A stretch of DNA of 64,000 nt from Roseivirga echinicomitans. GTDB lineage: Bacteria; Bacteroidota; Bacteroidia; Cytophagales; Cyclobacteriaceae. Both the position numbers and the translations under genes were made by a program. The notes beneath the pieces are model-generated. The model had not been told where the DNA came from and did not search any database. It saw only the letters and a program-made list of their open reading frames with translations. Below, piece by piece: positions 9,337-18,536 of this stretch; the first letter of the stretch is position 1; the number at the start of each line of letters is the position of its first letter. Location of the stretch: NCBI RefSeq assembly GCF_001592935.1, contig NZ_LRDB01000002.1, forward strand, positions 232,700-296,699, in the 5' to 3' direction.

Positions 9337-10174
9337 GTTTGGAAAGGGGTTTCGCTTAAGTGACAACGTAGAAGTGGGGAACGGCAAGATGGTGCTGTTC
9401 TCTGGCCCATGCGCGGTTGAGAACTATGATATTTGTGCACAGATTGCAGAGACCTTAATAGCAATTTGTTCTGAACTGGACATCCAGTATGTATTTAAAG
9501 CTTCATTTGATAAAGCCAATAGAACCTCTGTTGATTCATTTAGATCAGTAGGGTTTGAAGGGGCTTTGGACGTACTAGCAAGGATCAAAGCAAATTATAA
9601 CGTACCAATAGTGACTGATATTCACGAATCATATCAAGCTTCTCCTGTGAGTGAAGTGGCGGATGCGTTGCAAATCCCGGCTTACCTGTGTAGGCAAACG
9701 GACTTACTGGTTGCGGCTGGTAAAACGGGTAGGACGGTAAAAATAAAGCGAGGGCAATTCATGGCTGCTGAGGATATGGAATACGCAGTAAACAAGGTGA
9801 AGTCTACTGGTAATGAGAAAGTTTGTCTTACGGAACGGGGTGTATCCTTTGGCTATCATAACCTTGTAGTAGATATGCGCTCACTACCTGTTATGCGTCA
9901 GTTTGCTCCCGTTATTTTTGATGTAACACACAGTGTACAGCAACCCGGAGGGATGAATGGTAAGTCTGGAGGGCAGAGAGAATTTGCTCCTTATTTAGCT
10001 CGTGCAGCAGCAGCGACTGGCGTAGATGGCTTTTTTATTGAAACGCACCCTGATCCATCAAAAGCTTTAAGTGATGGGCCTAATTTGATTCCTTTAGATA
10101 AAATGAGAGACTTTATGAAGATGCTCAAAACTGGTTTTGAGTATGGGAATAGTCCTGATAATACCATACTTTAA
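9329..10174 (+). CDS. kdsA: 3-deoxy-8-phosphooctulonate synthase
   Basis: Condenses phosphoenolpyruvate with arabinose 5-phosphate to Kdo-8-P in the cytoplasm. The 281-residue TIM-barrel protein shows the KASFDKANRTS substrate loop, TDIHES, CRQTDLL, KRGQFMAAEDM, the LTERG strand, and THSVQQPGG. Cys28 in FSGPCAVEN occupies the position that in the metal-dependent class (Aquifex type) binds the divalent cation, where E. coli has Asn, so this is probably the metal-dependent form. It overlaps kdsC and sits 17 bases before the Wza-type gene, linking Kdo synthesis to the polysaccharide operon. Confidence 0.95.
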   Translation: MNKFGKGFRLSDNVEVGNGKMVLFSGPCAVENYDICAQIAETLIAICSELDIQYVFKASFDKANRTSVDSFRSVGFEGALDVLARIKANYNVPIVTDIHESYQASPVSEVADALQIPAYLCRQTDLLVAAGKTGRTVKIKRGQFMAAEDMEYAVNKVKSTGNEKVCLTERGVSFGYHNLVVDMRSLPVMRQFAPVIFDVTHSVQQPGGMNGKSGGQREFAPYLARAAAATGVDGFFIETHPDPSKALSDGPNLIPLDKMRDFMKMLKTGFEYGNSPDNTIL

Positions 10175-10191
10175 TTGATTAAACTGAACAA

Positions 10192-10989
10192 ATGGTAAAG
10201 AAATTTCTCGGACTAGTTGTTTTAATAATTACAGTGTCTTCCTGCATTCCTAATGAGAATGTGATATTATTTCAGAACAAGGGGCCGGATGAAGCCCTTG
10301 AATTAAACACACTGATTACGCCACCTAGGTCTGAGTATTATCTACAACCACGAGATATGTTGTCAATCAACTTTTTCTCCAATGTTGAGTTAGCTGTAGA
10401 ACCTTTTAGACAGTCAACTATTGATGTTTTAGGTGGAGGAGGCCAAGAAGGCGGTGGGCAACAATCATCGGGACAATCTTTTGTGATTGACAACAATGGC
10501 TATTTATTAATAAATACTTTACAACCAGTTAAGGCCACTGGCCTAACAACAAAGGCACTTAAGGATAGTCTGGAGAAAATAATACGCAAGGAAAAAGGGA
10601 TCAGAGATATCTCAATAAATGTGAGCTTAGCAGGAATTCGATATACTACAACTGGCGAGATTGGAGGGGGGCAGCAACTGATTGCGGGTAGTGAGGCTAA
10701 TTTGATGGAAGCTATTGCTAATGCAGGGGGCTTAACTATCAACGCGGATCGCCAAAAGATGCAGTTGATAAGAAATTATGAGGGCGGTTTTAAAGTGCAT
10801 GAGATTGATGTTACTCAGAGGAATTTGATGCTTACTGAGTTTTGGTATATTAAACCTGGGGATATTATTTATGCTCCCCCACTAAAATTACGTGAAATCG
10901 GGGCTGGTGATAATTTCATGTCCCAATTAGGAACTGTATTGGGGCTGATTTCAGCTGTGATTTTTTTATCTAGTTTGACTGGTAAATAA
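10192..10989 (+). CDS. Wza-type polysaccharide export lipoprotein
   Basis: Outer-membrane polysaccharide export protein of 265 residues. An N-terminal signal peptide ends in a lipobox (ITVSSC, Cys18). The Poly_export region follows (YYLQPRDMLSINFFS, about residues 50-65), then a SLBB-like region containing TTGEIGGGQQ and the ANAGGLTINADR segment. The C terminus has a hydrophobic helix (LGLISAVIFLSSL) that could anchor in the membrane. A Gly/Gln-rich insertion (about residues 82-97) interrupts the first domain. Located four bases ahead of the Wzc-type kinase, its normal partner, it should form the export channel. Confidence 0.9.
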   Translation: MVKKFLGLVVLIITVSSCIPNENVILFQNKGPDEALELNTLITPPRSEYYLQPRDMLSINFFSNVELAVEPFRQSTIDVLGGGGQEGGGQQSSGQSFVIDNNGYLLINTLQPVKATGLTTKALKDSLEKIIRKEKGIRDISINVSLAGIRYTTTGEIGGGQQLIAGSEANLMEAIANAGGLTINADRQKMQLIRNYEGGFKVHEIDVTQRNLMLTEFWYIKPGDIIYAPPLKLREIGAGDNFMSQLGTVLGLISAVIFLSSLTGK

Positions 10990-10993
10990 TAGG

Positions 10994-13408
10994 ATGGGAG
11001 ATTTCGAAGAGCTTTTTGGTCAAGGGGAGAGTAAAACAAACGCAACGGCTTTTAACCCAAAAGAAGTGGTTTTTAAGTATATCCGCTTATGGCCATTATT
11101 TATTATCTCCACGTTCATGTTGTTACTTGCTGTATATATTTATCATAGGTATACGACAGAGAGGTTTAGTGTAAGAAGCACAATCCTCATTCCCGAGAAA
11201 AACCGAGATATTGATCAGAGTATTTTGGCACAATTTAGCTTTGACTTTGGGACTGTTTTTTTGAATGAGATTGAAATTTTGAAATCGAAACCTTTGATTG
11301 AAAGTGCTCTCGACAGTCTTGATTTTGATGTTTCGTTTTATTCTAAAGGGAGAATAAAAACGATTGAAGAATACCAAACTCTGCCTTTTGTGATTCTTTA
11401 CGACAAGAACCATGAACAGCCTTATGATCAAGAGTGGAAACTTGTTTTTTATGAGGGGAATGAGTTTAGTATTGGGCGAGGCGGAGAAGAAGGTCTTGAA
11501 AAGAAAATCCGCTATCACCCAGATGGGTGGATCGAAAGTGGGCAATACCGATTCAAGGTGGAATTTAAAAATTTTGCCAACTTGGCTGGCAAAACATATT
11601 TTTTTAAAATAAACAGTAGAACAAGCCTTGTTAGTAGCTTTCAAAGTCGTTTAGATGTAACTTATTTGAAGGCTTTCAGTTCTATTGCTGTTCTTACGCT
11701 TACTACAGATGTTCCTCAAAAGGGTGTTGATTTTTCGAATAAGTTGCTTGAAGTTTATCAAAGAAGAGAACTCTCTTTGAAAAACAGCAAAGCGGAAAAA
11801 ACCATTGCCTTTATCGATGAGCAAATGGATACCTTAGAATTCAGCTTAAAAAAACTAAGCACAGAGAGGTCTGATTATAGAATTGAGAATAGATTTCTGG
11901 ATTTAGCGAGTAAAGGATCAGAACTTTTGTCAAAAATAAATGAGTCTGATTTTGAGATAAGGAAACTAGAAAGACAGGTTACTTTTTTGAATGAATCCCT
12001 TAATAAAATTGCGAATAACGATAGTCTTCAAGATCTCGTCTCTCCTTCATTATATGGCATTGAAGACACGTATATTAATCAATTCACAGATCAAATTAGT
12101 GAACTCACATTGCAGCGTTCAGCATTGCTTCAGTATTTGGAAAAATATAACAGCACAATCAAGTCATTAGATCAGCAGATAGGTCAAGTTCAGAGAAATT
12201 TAAAGAGTTATGTTAAACTAAAAATAGATGAACTAGAAGGTCAACTCAAGGCATACAAGGATGAGAATAAATTGGTTGAAACGGATTTTGAAGATTACCC
12301 AGTTGTTGAGAGAGATTACTTGGATATTGAGAGGAGATTTAATATTGTAAACGGAATTTATACTAACCTGCTTCAAAGGAGACAAGAGGCCTCAATTGTA
12401 GCGGCTTCCAATGTCGCTAATTCTGAGATTGTAGATCCCGCTGTACTACCTTCAAGCCCATACTCCCCTAATTATAAACTCAATTATTTAGTGGGAGGAA
12501 CTTTGGGCTTGATTATTCCATTGTTGTTCATTGTTCTCAGAGAGCTTACTTTTAATCGTATAGAGACAAGAGGGCAGATAGAGCGAATTACTTCCCTCCC
12601 AATAATTGGTGTAATTGGGCATAATGAATTAAAATCGAACCTGGCTATTTTTGATAAACCCAAATCGATAATTGCGGAAACCTTTCGTTCATTACGTTCT
12701 AACCTCCAATACTTAAGTGGTGAAAATGAACTACAGACTATCCTTGTAACCTCAGGCTCGTCAGGTGAGGGTAAATCCTTTTGTTCTACCAACTTAGCTT
12801 CCATCATGGCAATCACTGGTAAGAAAACGGTTCTTGTGGGTTTAGATTTGAGGAAACCAAAGCTTTTTGATGATTTTGGTTTAACAAATGATATAGGGGT
12901 TTCCAATTATTTAGGAGGCTTTGTTGAAATGGAAGATATCGTTATTCACACTGAGTTTAATAACTTGGATGTGATTTTCGCGGGGCCTGTGCCGCCAAAT
13001 CCAGCAGAGCTTTTAATGGGAAAAAAAATGGAGAAGTTGATGGCATACTTAAAATCTGAGTATGAAATTATCATTGTCGATACCCCTCCAATTGGTATTG
13101 TAGCAGACACTTTTAGCTTACTGAAATATGCAGATGTCAGTTTGTACTTAGTACGGCACCTCTATACACAACAAGATTCTTTAAAACCTCTGAATGAATA
13201 CGTAGAAAAAGGGATTGTTAAAAACATGGCCTTAATTCTCAATGATTTTAAATCTAAAACTGGCTATGGCTACGGCTATAATTATGGCTACGGTTACGGT
13301 TACGGTTACGGTTATGGCTATGGTAATCAATATGGTGGCGGGTACTATGAGGAACCTGAGACTAAGGTGAAAAAGAGTTTGATTAAAAAGAGGTCATCTA
13401 AGAAATAA
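10994..13408 (+). CDS. wzc: Wzc-type polysaccharide co-polymerase and BY-kinase
   Basis: An 804-residue inner-membrane protein controlling polysaccharide length and export. It has an N-terminal Wzz domain with a first transmembrane helix near residues 34-52, a long periplasmic coiled-coil region (about 260-450), and a second membrane helix near 497-520. The C-terminal bacterial tyrosine-kinase domain has Walker A GSSGEGKSF (588-596), Walker A' LVGLDLRKPK and Walker B IIIVDTPP. The tail carries 13 tyrosines in a Gly-Tyr run, the expected autophosphorylation cluster. It follows the Wza-type gene by four bases; its stop codon overlaps the start of a decayed gene (TAATG). Confidence 0.95.
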   Translation: MGDFEELFGQGESKTNATAFNPKEVVFKYIRLWPLFIISTFMLLLAVYIYHRYTTERFSVRSTILIPEKNRDIDQSILAQFSFDFGTVFLNEIEILKSKPLIESALDSLDFDVSFYSKGRIKTIEEYQTLPFVILYDKNHEQPYDQEWKLVFYEGNEFSIGRGGEEGLEKKIRYHPDGWIESGQYRFKVEFKNFANLAGKTYFFKINSRTSLVSSFQSRLDVTYLKAFSSIAVLTLTTDVPQKGVDFSNKLLEVYQRRELSLKNSKAEKTIAFIDEQMDTLEFSLKKLSTERSDYRIENRFLDLASKGSELLSKINESDFEIRKLERQVTFLNESLNKIANNDSLQDLVSPSLYGIEDTYINQFTDQISELTLQRSALLQYLEKYNSTIKSLDQQIGQVQRNLKSYVKLKIDELEGQLKAYKDENKLVETDFEDYPVVERDYLDIERRFNIVNGIYTNLLQRRQEASIVAASNVANSEIVDPAVLPSSPYSPNYKLNYLVGGTLGLIIPLLFIVLRELTFNRIETRGQIERITSLPIIGVIGHNELKSNLAIFDKPKSIIAETFRSLRSNLQYLSGENELQTILVTSGSSGEGKSFCSTNLASIMAITGKKTVLVGLDLRKPKLFDDFGLTNDIGVSNYLGGFVEMEDIVIHTEFNNLDVIFAGPVPPNPAELLMGKKMEKLMAYLKSEYEIIIVDTPPIGIVADTFSLLKYADVSLYLVRHLYTQQDSLKPLNEYVEKGIVKNMALILNDFKSKTGYGYGYNYGYGYGYGYGYGYGNQYGGGYYEEPETKVKKSLIKKRSSKK
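13262..13321 (+). repeat. Hexanucleotide (Gly-Tyr) coding repeat in the wzc tail
   Basis: Ten consecutive 6-base units of GGY TAY type (one AAT TAT variant) encode a run of Gly-Tyr pairs. Several adjacent units are identical GGTTAC, so replication slippage could change tyrosine number without shifting the frame. Confidence 0.85.
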
Positions 13409-13765
13409 TGAAAGCTTACTCTGCCGTATTTGCAATGCTATTACTTATGGTATATGGTCAGTTGATATTGAAATAACGGATATTGAAATATGGGAGCCTT
13501 CCCGTAGGGTTAAAAACAAATGAAATCTTTCTGCTTAAGCTTTTTTTGGATCCTTATATTTTATCCAGTTTTGTTGCTGCTTTTTTAGCTTCCATATTTT
13601 GAATGGCTCCCATGATCAAACTAGAGCTTTCAAAAGCTTACTCAGTTATGAGTTTGGCGCCTGTGCCCTTGTTTTTTATTAGGTATTCTAGTGTTGAATG
13701 AAAGTTACTCTCACGGTAAACTGATAGGATTGATATTGATTAGACTCGTTGAATATGAATTTTAG
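13408..13765 (+). pseudogene. Decayed EamA/SMR-type small membrane protein gene
   Basis: The ATG overlaps the wzc stop (TAATG). Frame 1 reads a hydrophobic helix containing MLLLMVYGQLILK, then TAA; continues through FLLKLFLDPYILSSFVAAF to a TGA; then MAPMIKLELSKAYSVMSLAP and a third stop. Shifting to frame 2 at about 13691 restores VLNESYSHGKLIGLILI, ending at TAG 13763. Order and spacing match four-helix EamA/SMR-like transporters, as used for lipid-linked sugar flipping or efflux. Both internal stops fall where such proteins usually have tryptophan (KWRI and WMA), and a 12-base direct repeat (GATATTGAAATA) flanks the first. Two stops plus one frameshift make it a pseudogene. The 119 bases after it show no gene; they are the leader of the ABC gene. 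Confidence 0.75.
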
Positions 13766-13884
13766 ATTATTAAGTATAATAAAGGAGGAGTAGCATTTAA
13801 TTGTTAGTAACCCTAGTTCTGGGTAGGTACTGTGTAATTTGGACTGCAGGTTAAAAGGCTCTCTTTTTGAAGTAAATTGTTAGA

Positions 13885-15672
13885 ATGAATTTTTTTAAAT
13901 CAGATATCGTAGGCTATTTTCTGTATTTCTACAAACAGTTGAAATACAGGGTGTTTGTTGTTATAGTACTCAGTATTATAGTAGGAGCTCTGGATGGTTT
14001 AGGATTGGCTATGTTTCTTCCACTACTTCAAATGGTTAACAAGGGGAGCTCAGCAGAAAGTCAAGATTTAGGACAGTTGGACTTCATCCCACGTGGAATG
14101 GATCGGTTAGGGTTACCTTTTGAGCTCATTTCTGTGTTATCACTGTTGTGCATATTTTTTATACTCAAGGGGACTGCAAAATACTTTTCAGGTTTATACA
14201 ATGTAAACATCCAGCAGTTTTATGTAAAGAAGATTAGGCTTGGCTTACTTAGCGGTGTTAAATCTATGTTTTTCAAGTCTTACATGACAACTGATATGGG
14301 GCGCATTCAGAATACTTTGACAGGTGAAGTGGGCCGTGTAATGGTGGCTTATACCGCCTATTTCTCTGCATTGCAGAACTTAGTTTTAATGCTGGTGTAT
14401 GTTTCTTTTGCCATTTTTATTGATATCAAGTTTTCATTTCTAGTTGTTATCGGGGCATTATTGACCAATGTCTTATATAGAAAGATATATAAACTCACTA
14501 GAGGATCATCGCATAGAGTGACGAGTTTATCACATGATTTTGAGGGTTTTCTAATACAGTTTGTTCAAAATTTTAAGTATTTGAAAGCTACTGGGCTTTT
14601 GAACAAGTATGAAAAAAGACTCTCCGGTTCGATCGTTAATATTGAAAAAGAGAACAGAAAAATCGGCACCCTTAATGCACTTTTAATTGCGGTGAAAGAA
14701 CCGATATTAATCGTGGTAGTCTCTTCTGCAATTTTGATTCAAACGATGGTTTTTGAAGAATCATTGGCTCCTATTTTAATTAGCTTACTGTTTTTCTATC
14801 GCTCTTTAGGTACTTTAATTGCAGTGCAAAACGATTGGAATAAATTTATTGCAAGAATAGGGTCTCTAGAAAACTTGATTGAATTTCAAGAGACTTTGAG
14901 TACATCAAAGGAAAATGATGGAGAGGTTAGTTTAGTGTCTTTTAAGAAAGAAATCATCTTGAATGGCTTAGACTTCTCTTTTGATGATCAACAAGTTTTG
15001 AGAGATGTTAACTTAACCATTCGAGCCAAAGAAACTGTAGCTTTTGTGGGAGAGAGTGGTGCAGGAAAAACAACTCTTATTAATGTTGTTTCTGGCCTAA
15101 TGCCGGTTGGAAAAGGTGAATTGACATATGACGGTATTGATAGCTCAGTGTTAGAAAAAGCCTCCTTACAAAAACGGATTGGTTATATCACTCAAGAGCC
15201 AGTAATTTTCAGTGATTCCATATTTAATAATGTCACCTTTTGGGACGAAAGAAATAGTGATACCCTAAAAAGATTTGAGTTGGCCGTTAGAAAAGCGGCT
15301 ATGGAAGAGTTTATGGAGCCCTTACCTGAAGGACTTGATACCAAGTTAGGTGATAATGGCATTAATTTGAGTGGTGGCCAAAAGCAGCGTTTATCAATAG
15401 CGCGTGAGCTCTATAAAGAGATTGACCTATTGATTTTGGATGAGGCAACATCCGCTCTTGATTCAGAAACGGAGAATTCAATTAAAAGAAACATTGAGGA
15501 CCTGAAAGGAACACTAACTATTTTAGTTGTAGCGCATCGCTTGTCAACCATTAGGAATGCCGATAGGATTGTTTTGATGGATAAAGGGAAAATTGAGAAA
15601 GTCGGTGATTTCGATACACTCAAGAGAGAGTCTTCAAGATTTAAAAGAATGGTTGAGTTACAAGAATTTTAA
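13885..15672 (+). CDS. PglK/MsbA-type ABC flippase
   Basis: A 595-residue half-size ABC exporter with fused permease and ATPase. Residues of about 15-320 contain six membrane helices (ABC type 1 exporter fold). The ATPase domain has Walker A GESGAGKTT (389-397), signature LSGGQ (495-499), Walker B LLILDEATSALD, and the H-loop VVAHRLST. In family terms it could be a lipid-linked oligosaccharide flippase (PglK) or lipid A flippase (MsbA). Its position at the head of the sugar genes, the absence of a Wzx protein and the bacillosamine genes at the far end favour the PglK role. It begins 119 bases after the decayed gene and ends 10 bases before neuA. Confidence 0.88.
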   Translation: MNFFKSDIVGYFLYFYKQLKYRVFVVIVLSIIVGALDGLGLAMFLPLLQMVNKGSSAESQDLGQLDFIPRGMDRLGLPFELISVLSLLCIFFILKGTAKYFSGLYNVNIQQFYVKKIRLGLLSGVKSMFFKSYMTTDMGRIQNTLTGEVGRVMVAYTAYFSALQNLVLMLVYVSFAIFIDIKFSFLVVIGALLTNVLYRKIYKLTRGSSHRVTSLSHDFEGFLIQFVQNFKYLKATGLLNKYEKRLSGSIVNIEKENRKIGTLNALLIAVKEPILIVVVSSAILIQTMVFEESLAPILISLLFFYRSLGTLIAVQNDWNKFIARIGSLENLIEFQETLSTSKENDGEVSLVSFKKEIILNGLDFSFDDQQVLRDVNLTIRAKETVAFVGESGAGKTTLINVVSGLMPVGKGELTYDGIDSSVLEKASLQKRIGYITQEPVIFSDSIFNNVTFWDERNSDTLKRFELAVRKAAMEEFMEPLPEGLDTKLGDNGINLSGGQKQRLSIARELYKEIDLLILDEATSALDSETENSIKRNIEDLKGTLTILVVAHRLSTIRNADRIVLMDKGKIEKVGDFDTLKRESSRFKRMVELQEF

Positions 15673-15682
15673 TTTAATAACA

Positions 15683-16360
15683 TTGAGTAAAGTAGCTTTT
15701 ATACCAGCTCGGGGAGGGTCAAAGAGGTTGCCTGGAAAGAACCTAATGAAGTTTTCAGGAAACCCCTTACTATACTATTCCATTATGTTTGCTATTAAAA
15801 GCAAAACCTTTTCCCATATCATAGTATCTTCAGACGATGATGAAATATTGAAATATGCGGAGTCATTTGGGGTGGCGGCCCTTAAACGACCTGATAGTAT
15901 TGCAGGAGATTTTTCACCTACAATTAGTGCCGCACAACACGCTTTGGCATCATTGGATAGTATAGATGTTTCGGCCTTTGTAACCTTACAGCCAACCAAT
16001 CCTGCGAGAGTATTCGATCATCTTAATCAATCACTAGAGAAGTTTTATAGCTCAGAAGAATCTGCGGTCATTACCGTTTCAGAGATGAACAAGAAGCTAG
16101 GGGTATTGAAGGAGGGGAAATGGCAACCTCAATTTTACAAGCCAGGGCAACGAAGCCAAGATATTGAAAAGCTCTACTATGAAAATGGCAATCTTTATAT
16201 ATCTAGACCTGAATTTATCCGTTCAGGGAATATCTTTGACACCAACAGTGAAACCTTGGTAATTGATGCAATACCCTATGCTATTGACATCGATACCATG
16301 GAAGATTTTATTATCGGAGAGTCGGTTTTCGCCACTTACAGATCACGCATAGATTACTAG
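15683..16360 (+). CDS. neuA: Acylneuraminate cytidylyltransferase
   Basis: Activates a nonulosonic acid with CTP to give the CMP-sugar; cytoplasmic. The N-terminal nucleotide-binding motif IPARGGSKRLPGKN is intact, with LQPTNPAR and an acidic DIDTMEDF C-terminal motif that binds magnesium. I choose the TTG at 15683, giving 225 residues beginning SKVAFIPARG. The only in-frame ATG (15593) lies inside the ABC gene and would add a 30-residue tail with no family match. It lies directly ahead of neuB and neuC, so N-acetylneuraminate is the most likely substrate. Confidence 0.9.
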   Translation: MSKVAFIPARGGSKRLPGKNLMKFSGNPLLYYSIMFAIKSKTFSHIIVSSDDDEILKYAESFGVAALKRPDSIAGDFSPTISAAQHALASLDSIDVSAFVTLQPTNPARVFDHLNQSLEKFYSSEESAVITVSEMNKKLGVLKEGKWQPQFYKPGQRSQDIEKLYYENGNLYISRPEFIRSGNIFDTNSETLVIDAIPYAIDIDTMEDFIIGESVFATYRSRIDY

Positions 16361-16377
16361 CATTATACACTTATTAT

Positions 16378-17415
16378 ATGTTTGAGATTCAGGGAAGAAA
16401 GATTGGGTATGATTACGATCCTCTGGTGATTGCAGAGGTAGGCATCAATCATGGAGGTTCGTTGACTGTAGCTAAAGAAATGGTAGATGCAGCCCAGAGA
16501 GCTGGTGCAGAAATCATAAAGCACCAGACCCATATAATTGAAGATGAAATGTCTTCAGAAGCAAGAAGTATCAAGCCTGGAAACGCTGATATTTCCATTT
16601 ATGAAATAATGCAGCACTGTGCCCTCAACGAAGAGGAGGAAATCGAAATGCAGCGCTATGTTAATTCGAAGGGTATGATTTTCATGAGTAGTCCTTTTTC
16701 TCGTGCCGCTGTAGATAGGCTGCAACGAATGGATGTACCAGCTTTCAAAATTGGCTCTGGAGAGTGTAATAATTACCCCTTACTGAATCATATTGCCTCA
16801 CTGGGCAAACCTGTGATTTTAAGTACTGGAATGAACACTATCGAATCTATTAAGAAAGCCACCTCGATTTTCGAAAAACACAAGGTGCCATTTTGTTTGC
16901 TGCATACCACAAACCTATATCCAACGCCAAACAGCCTAGTAAGGCTTGGAGCTATGGTGGAAATGTCCAATCATTTCCCGGGTATTCCATTTGGCCTTTC
17001 AGACCATACACTATCAAATCATGCCTGCCTCGGGGCAGTAGCATTAGGTGCCAGCATATTGGAGAGACATTTCACTGATCATATGCAACGAGTGGGGCCA
17101 GATATTATCTGTTCTATGGATGAAAAAGCATGCGCTGACCTGATCGAGGGTTCAAAGATTATAAAACAACAGAGGGGTGGACTAAAAGGGCCTTTAAAGG
17201 AAGAGCAAGTTACAATCGACTTTGCGTTTGCTTCGGTATGTACGATAAATCCGGTAGCAAAGGGCGAAAAATTCACCAAGGATAACCTCTGGGTGAAACG
17301 ACCTGGGACGGGTGATATTAAAGCTGAACTCTATGAGTCGGTAATTGGTAAAGTTGCTAGTCGAGATTTAGAGAACGACATCCAACTTAAGCTTTCTGAT
17401 ATTTCTGAAGGATGA
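16378..17415 (+). CDS. neuB: N-acetylneuraminate synthase
   Basis: Condenses N-acetylmannosamine with phosphoenolpyruvate to N-acetylneuraminate. The 345-residue protein has a NeuB TIM barrel (AEVGINHGGS, KHQTHIIEDEM, FKIGSGECNN, LHTTNLYPTP, GLSDHT, LERHFTD, GPDIICSMD) and a C-terminal SAF/antifreeze-like domain (about residues 285-345, DNLWVKRPGTGD). These motifs fit the true Neu5Ac clade (Campylobacter NeuB1-like) better than legionaminate or pseudaminate synthases; compare the second synthase at 31276-32322. It overlaps neuC by four bases. Confidence 0.92.
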   Translation: MFEIQGRKIGYDYDPLVIAEVGINHGGSLTVAKEMVDAAQRAGAEIIKHQTHIIEDEMSSEARSIKPGNADISIYEIMQHCALNEEEEIEMQRYVNSKGMIFMSSPFSRAAVDRLQRMDVPAFKIGSGECNNYPLLNHIASLGKPVILSTGMNTIESIKKATSIFEKHKVPFCLLHTTNLYPTPNSLVRLGAMVEMSNHFPGIPFGLSDHTLSNHACLGAVALGASILERHFTDHMQRVGPDIICSMDEKACADLIEGSKIIKQQRGGLKGPLKEEQVTIDFAFASVCTINPVAKGEKFTKDNLWVKRPGTGDIKAELYESVIGKVASRDLENDIQLKLSDISEG

Positions 17416-18536
17416 AAAAGAATATTGTATTTCTGACAGGAACTCGGGCGGATTTCGGTAAGCTCAAATCTTTGATTGACGTATGCGAAGCACATGATCA
17501 GTTTAGCGTGAGCTTATTCGTGACGGGTATGCATATGCAAGCTCAATACGGCTATACTGTCGATGAAATTTTAAAATACGGCTATTCGGATATTTATAAA
17601 TTCATTAATCGTACCAATGAAACTACCATGGATCAGACTTTAGCCAAAACGATTTCAGGCTTTTCTGATTATATAAGAGAAAATAAACCAGACTTGGTTG
17701 TGGTACATGGTGACAGAGTAGAGGCCTTGGCAGGTGCTACTTCTGCTGCCCTAAACAATATTCTTGTGGCTCATATAGAGGGCGGAGAAGTCTCAGGAAC
17801 TATTGATGAACTAATAAGACATGCCGTGAGTAAAATGTGCCATGTGCATTTTGTATCGAATGAAAGGGCGAAGAAAAGGCTTATGCAAATGGGCGAACTT
17901 AACGAAAGTACATTCACCATTGGAAGTCCAGACGTAGACATAATGTTTTCCGATAAACTCCCTTCAATTGCCATGGCCAGGGAAAGGTATGAAATTCCAT
18001 TCGATGATTTTGCAATACTAATGTTCCACCCAGTTACTACCGAGAATGATAGAATGGCAGAATATGCTCGATTAGTCGTAGATGCTGTATTGGAATCGGG
18101 CCTGAATTACGTGGTCATTTATCCTAATAATGATTTAGGCTCGTCTGATATTTTGAGAGAGTATAAAAGACTAAGAGGATTGGATAGAATTAAAATATTC
18201 CCTTCGGTACGCTTCGAGTACTTTTTAACCTTTCTGAAAAATGCGCAGTTTATCATGGGTAATTCCAGCGCTGCCATTATGGAGGCTCCATATTACGGCC
18301 TGCCTGCCATTAACATTGGAAACCGTCAAAATAATCGCTCGGAAAACACTGATTTAATACATTGTGGCTATGACAAAGCGGTACTGCTTGAGGGCATTAA
18401 ACAGGCGTTGAACTTGAACCTGACACCTATCGAACTTTTTGGGGAGGGCAAGAGCTGTGAGAAATTTATGGATGTCTTGCTGACTAAGAAATTCTGGGGC
18501 ATCTCAAAACAAAAACTGTTCAACGATATTCATTAA
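17412..18536 (+). CDS. neuC: UDP-GlcNAc 2-epimerase (hydrolysing)
   Basis: Converts UDP-GlcNAc to N-acetylmannosamine plus UDP, the first step of bacterial Neu5Ac synthesis. The 374-residue GT-B-fold protein shows TGTRADFGKLK at the N terminus, VVHGDRVEA, AHIEGGEVSGTIDE, IRHAVSK, MFHPVTTE and the nucleotide-binding MGNSSAAIMEA (about residue 280). The legionaminate homologue LegG uses a bacillosamine nucleotide and belongs to the same family; the Neu5Ac-type neighbour neuB favours NeuC. Its stop overlaps the next start (TAATG). Confidence 0.92.
   Translation: MKKNIVFLTGTRADFGKLKSLIDVCEAHDQFSVSLFVTGMHMQAQYGYTVDEILKYGYSDIYKFINRTNETTMDQTLAKTISGFSDYIRENKPDLVVVHGDRVEALAGATSAALNNILVAHIEGGEVSGTIDELIRHAVSKMCHVHFVSNERAKKRLMQMGELNESTFTIGSPDVDIMFSDKLPSIAMARERYEIPFDDFAILMFHPVTTENDRMAEYARLVVDAVLESGLNYVVIYPNNDLGSSDILREYKRLRGLDRIKIFPSVRFEYFLTFLKNAQFIMGNSSAAIMEAPYYGLPAINIGNRQNNRSENTDLIHCGYDKAVLLEGIKQALNLNLTPIELFGEGKSCEKFMDVLLTKKFWGISKQKLFNDIH

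Noticed and set aside
11123..11644. A 173-codon minus-strand open frame within wzc
   Set aside because: Antisense shadow of the Wzz region; composition is Phe/Lys-rich as expected from the complement of AT-rich coding DNA.
15593..15682. An ATG-started longer form of neuA beginning at 15593
   Set aside because: The extra 30 residues lie inside the ABC transporter gene and match no cytidylyltransferase; the TTG at 15683 gives the normal N terminus right before the nucleotide-binding motif.
16378..18536. Legionaminate synthesis (LegI/LegG) using the bacillosamine nucleotide made at the far end of the locus
   Set aside because: Attractive because PglF/E/D-like genes are present, but the synthase motifs (KHQTHIIEDEM, TTNLYPTP, CSMD) fit the Neu5Ac clade better. 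A tree with characterised enzymes would settle it.
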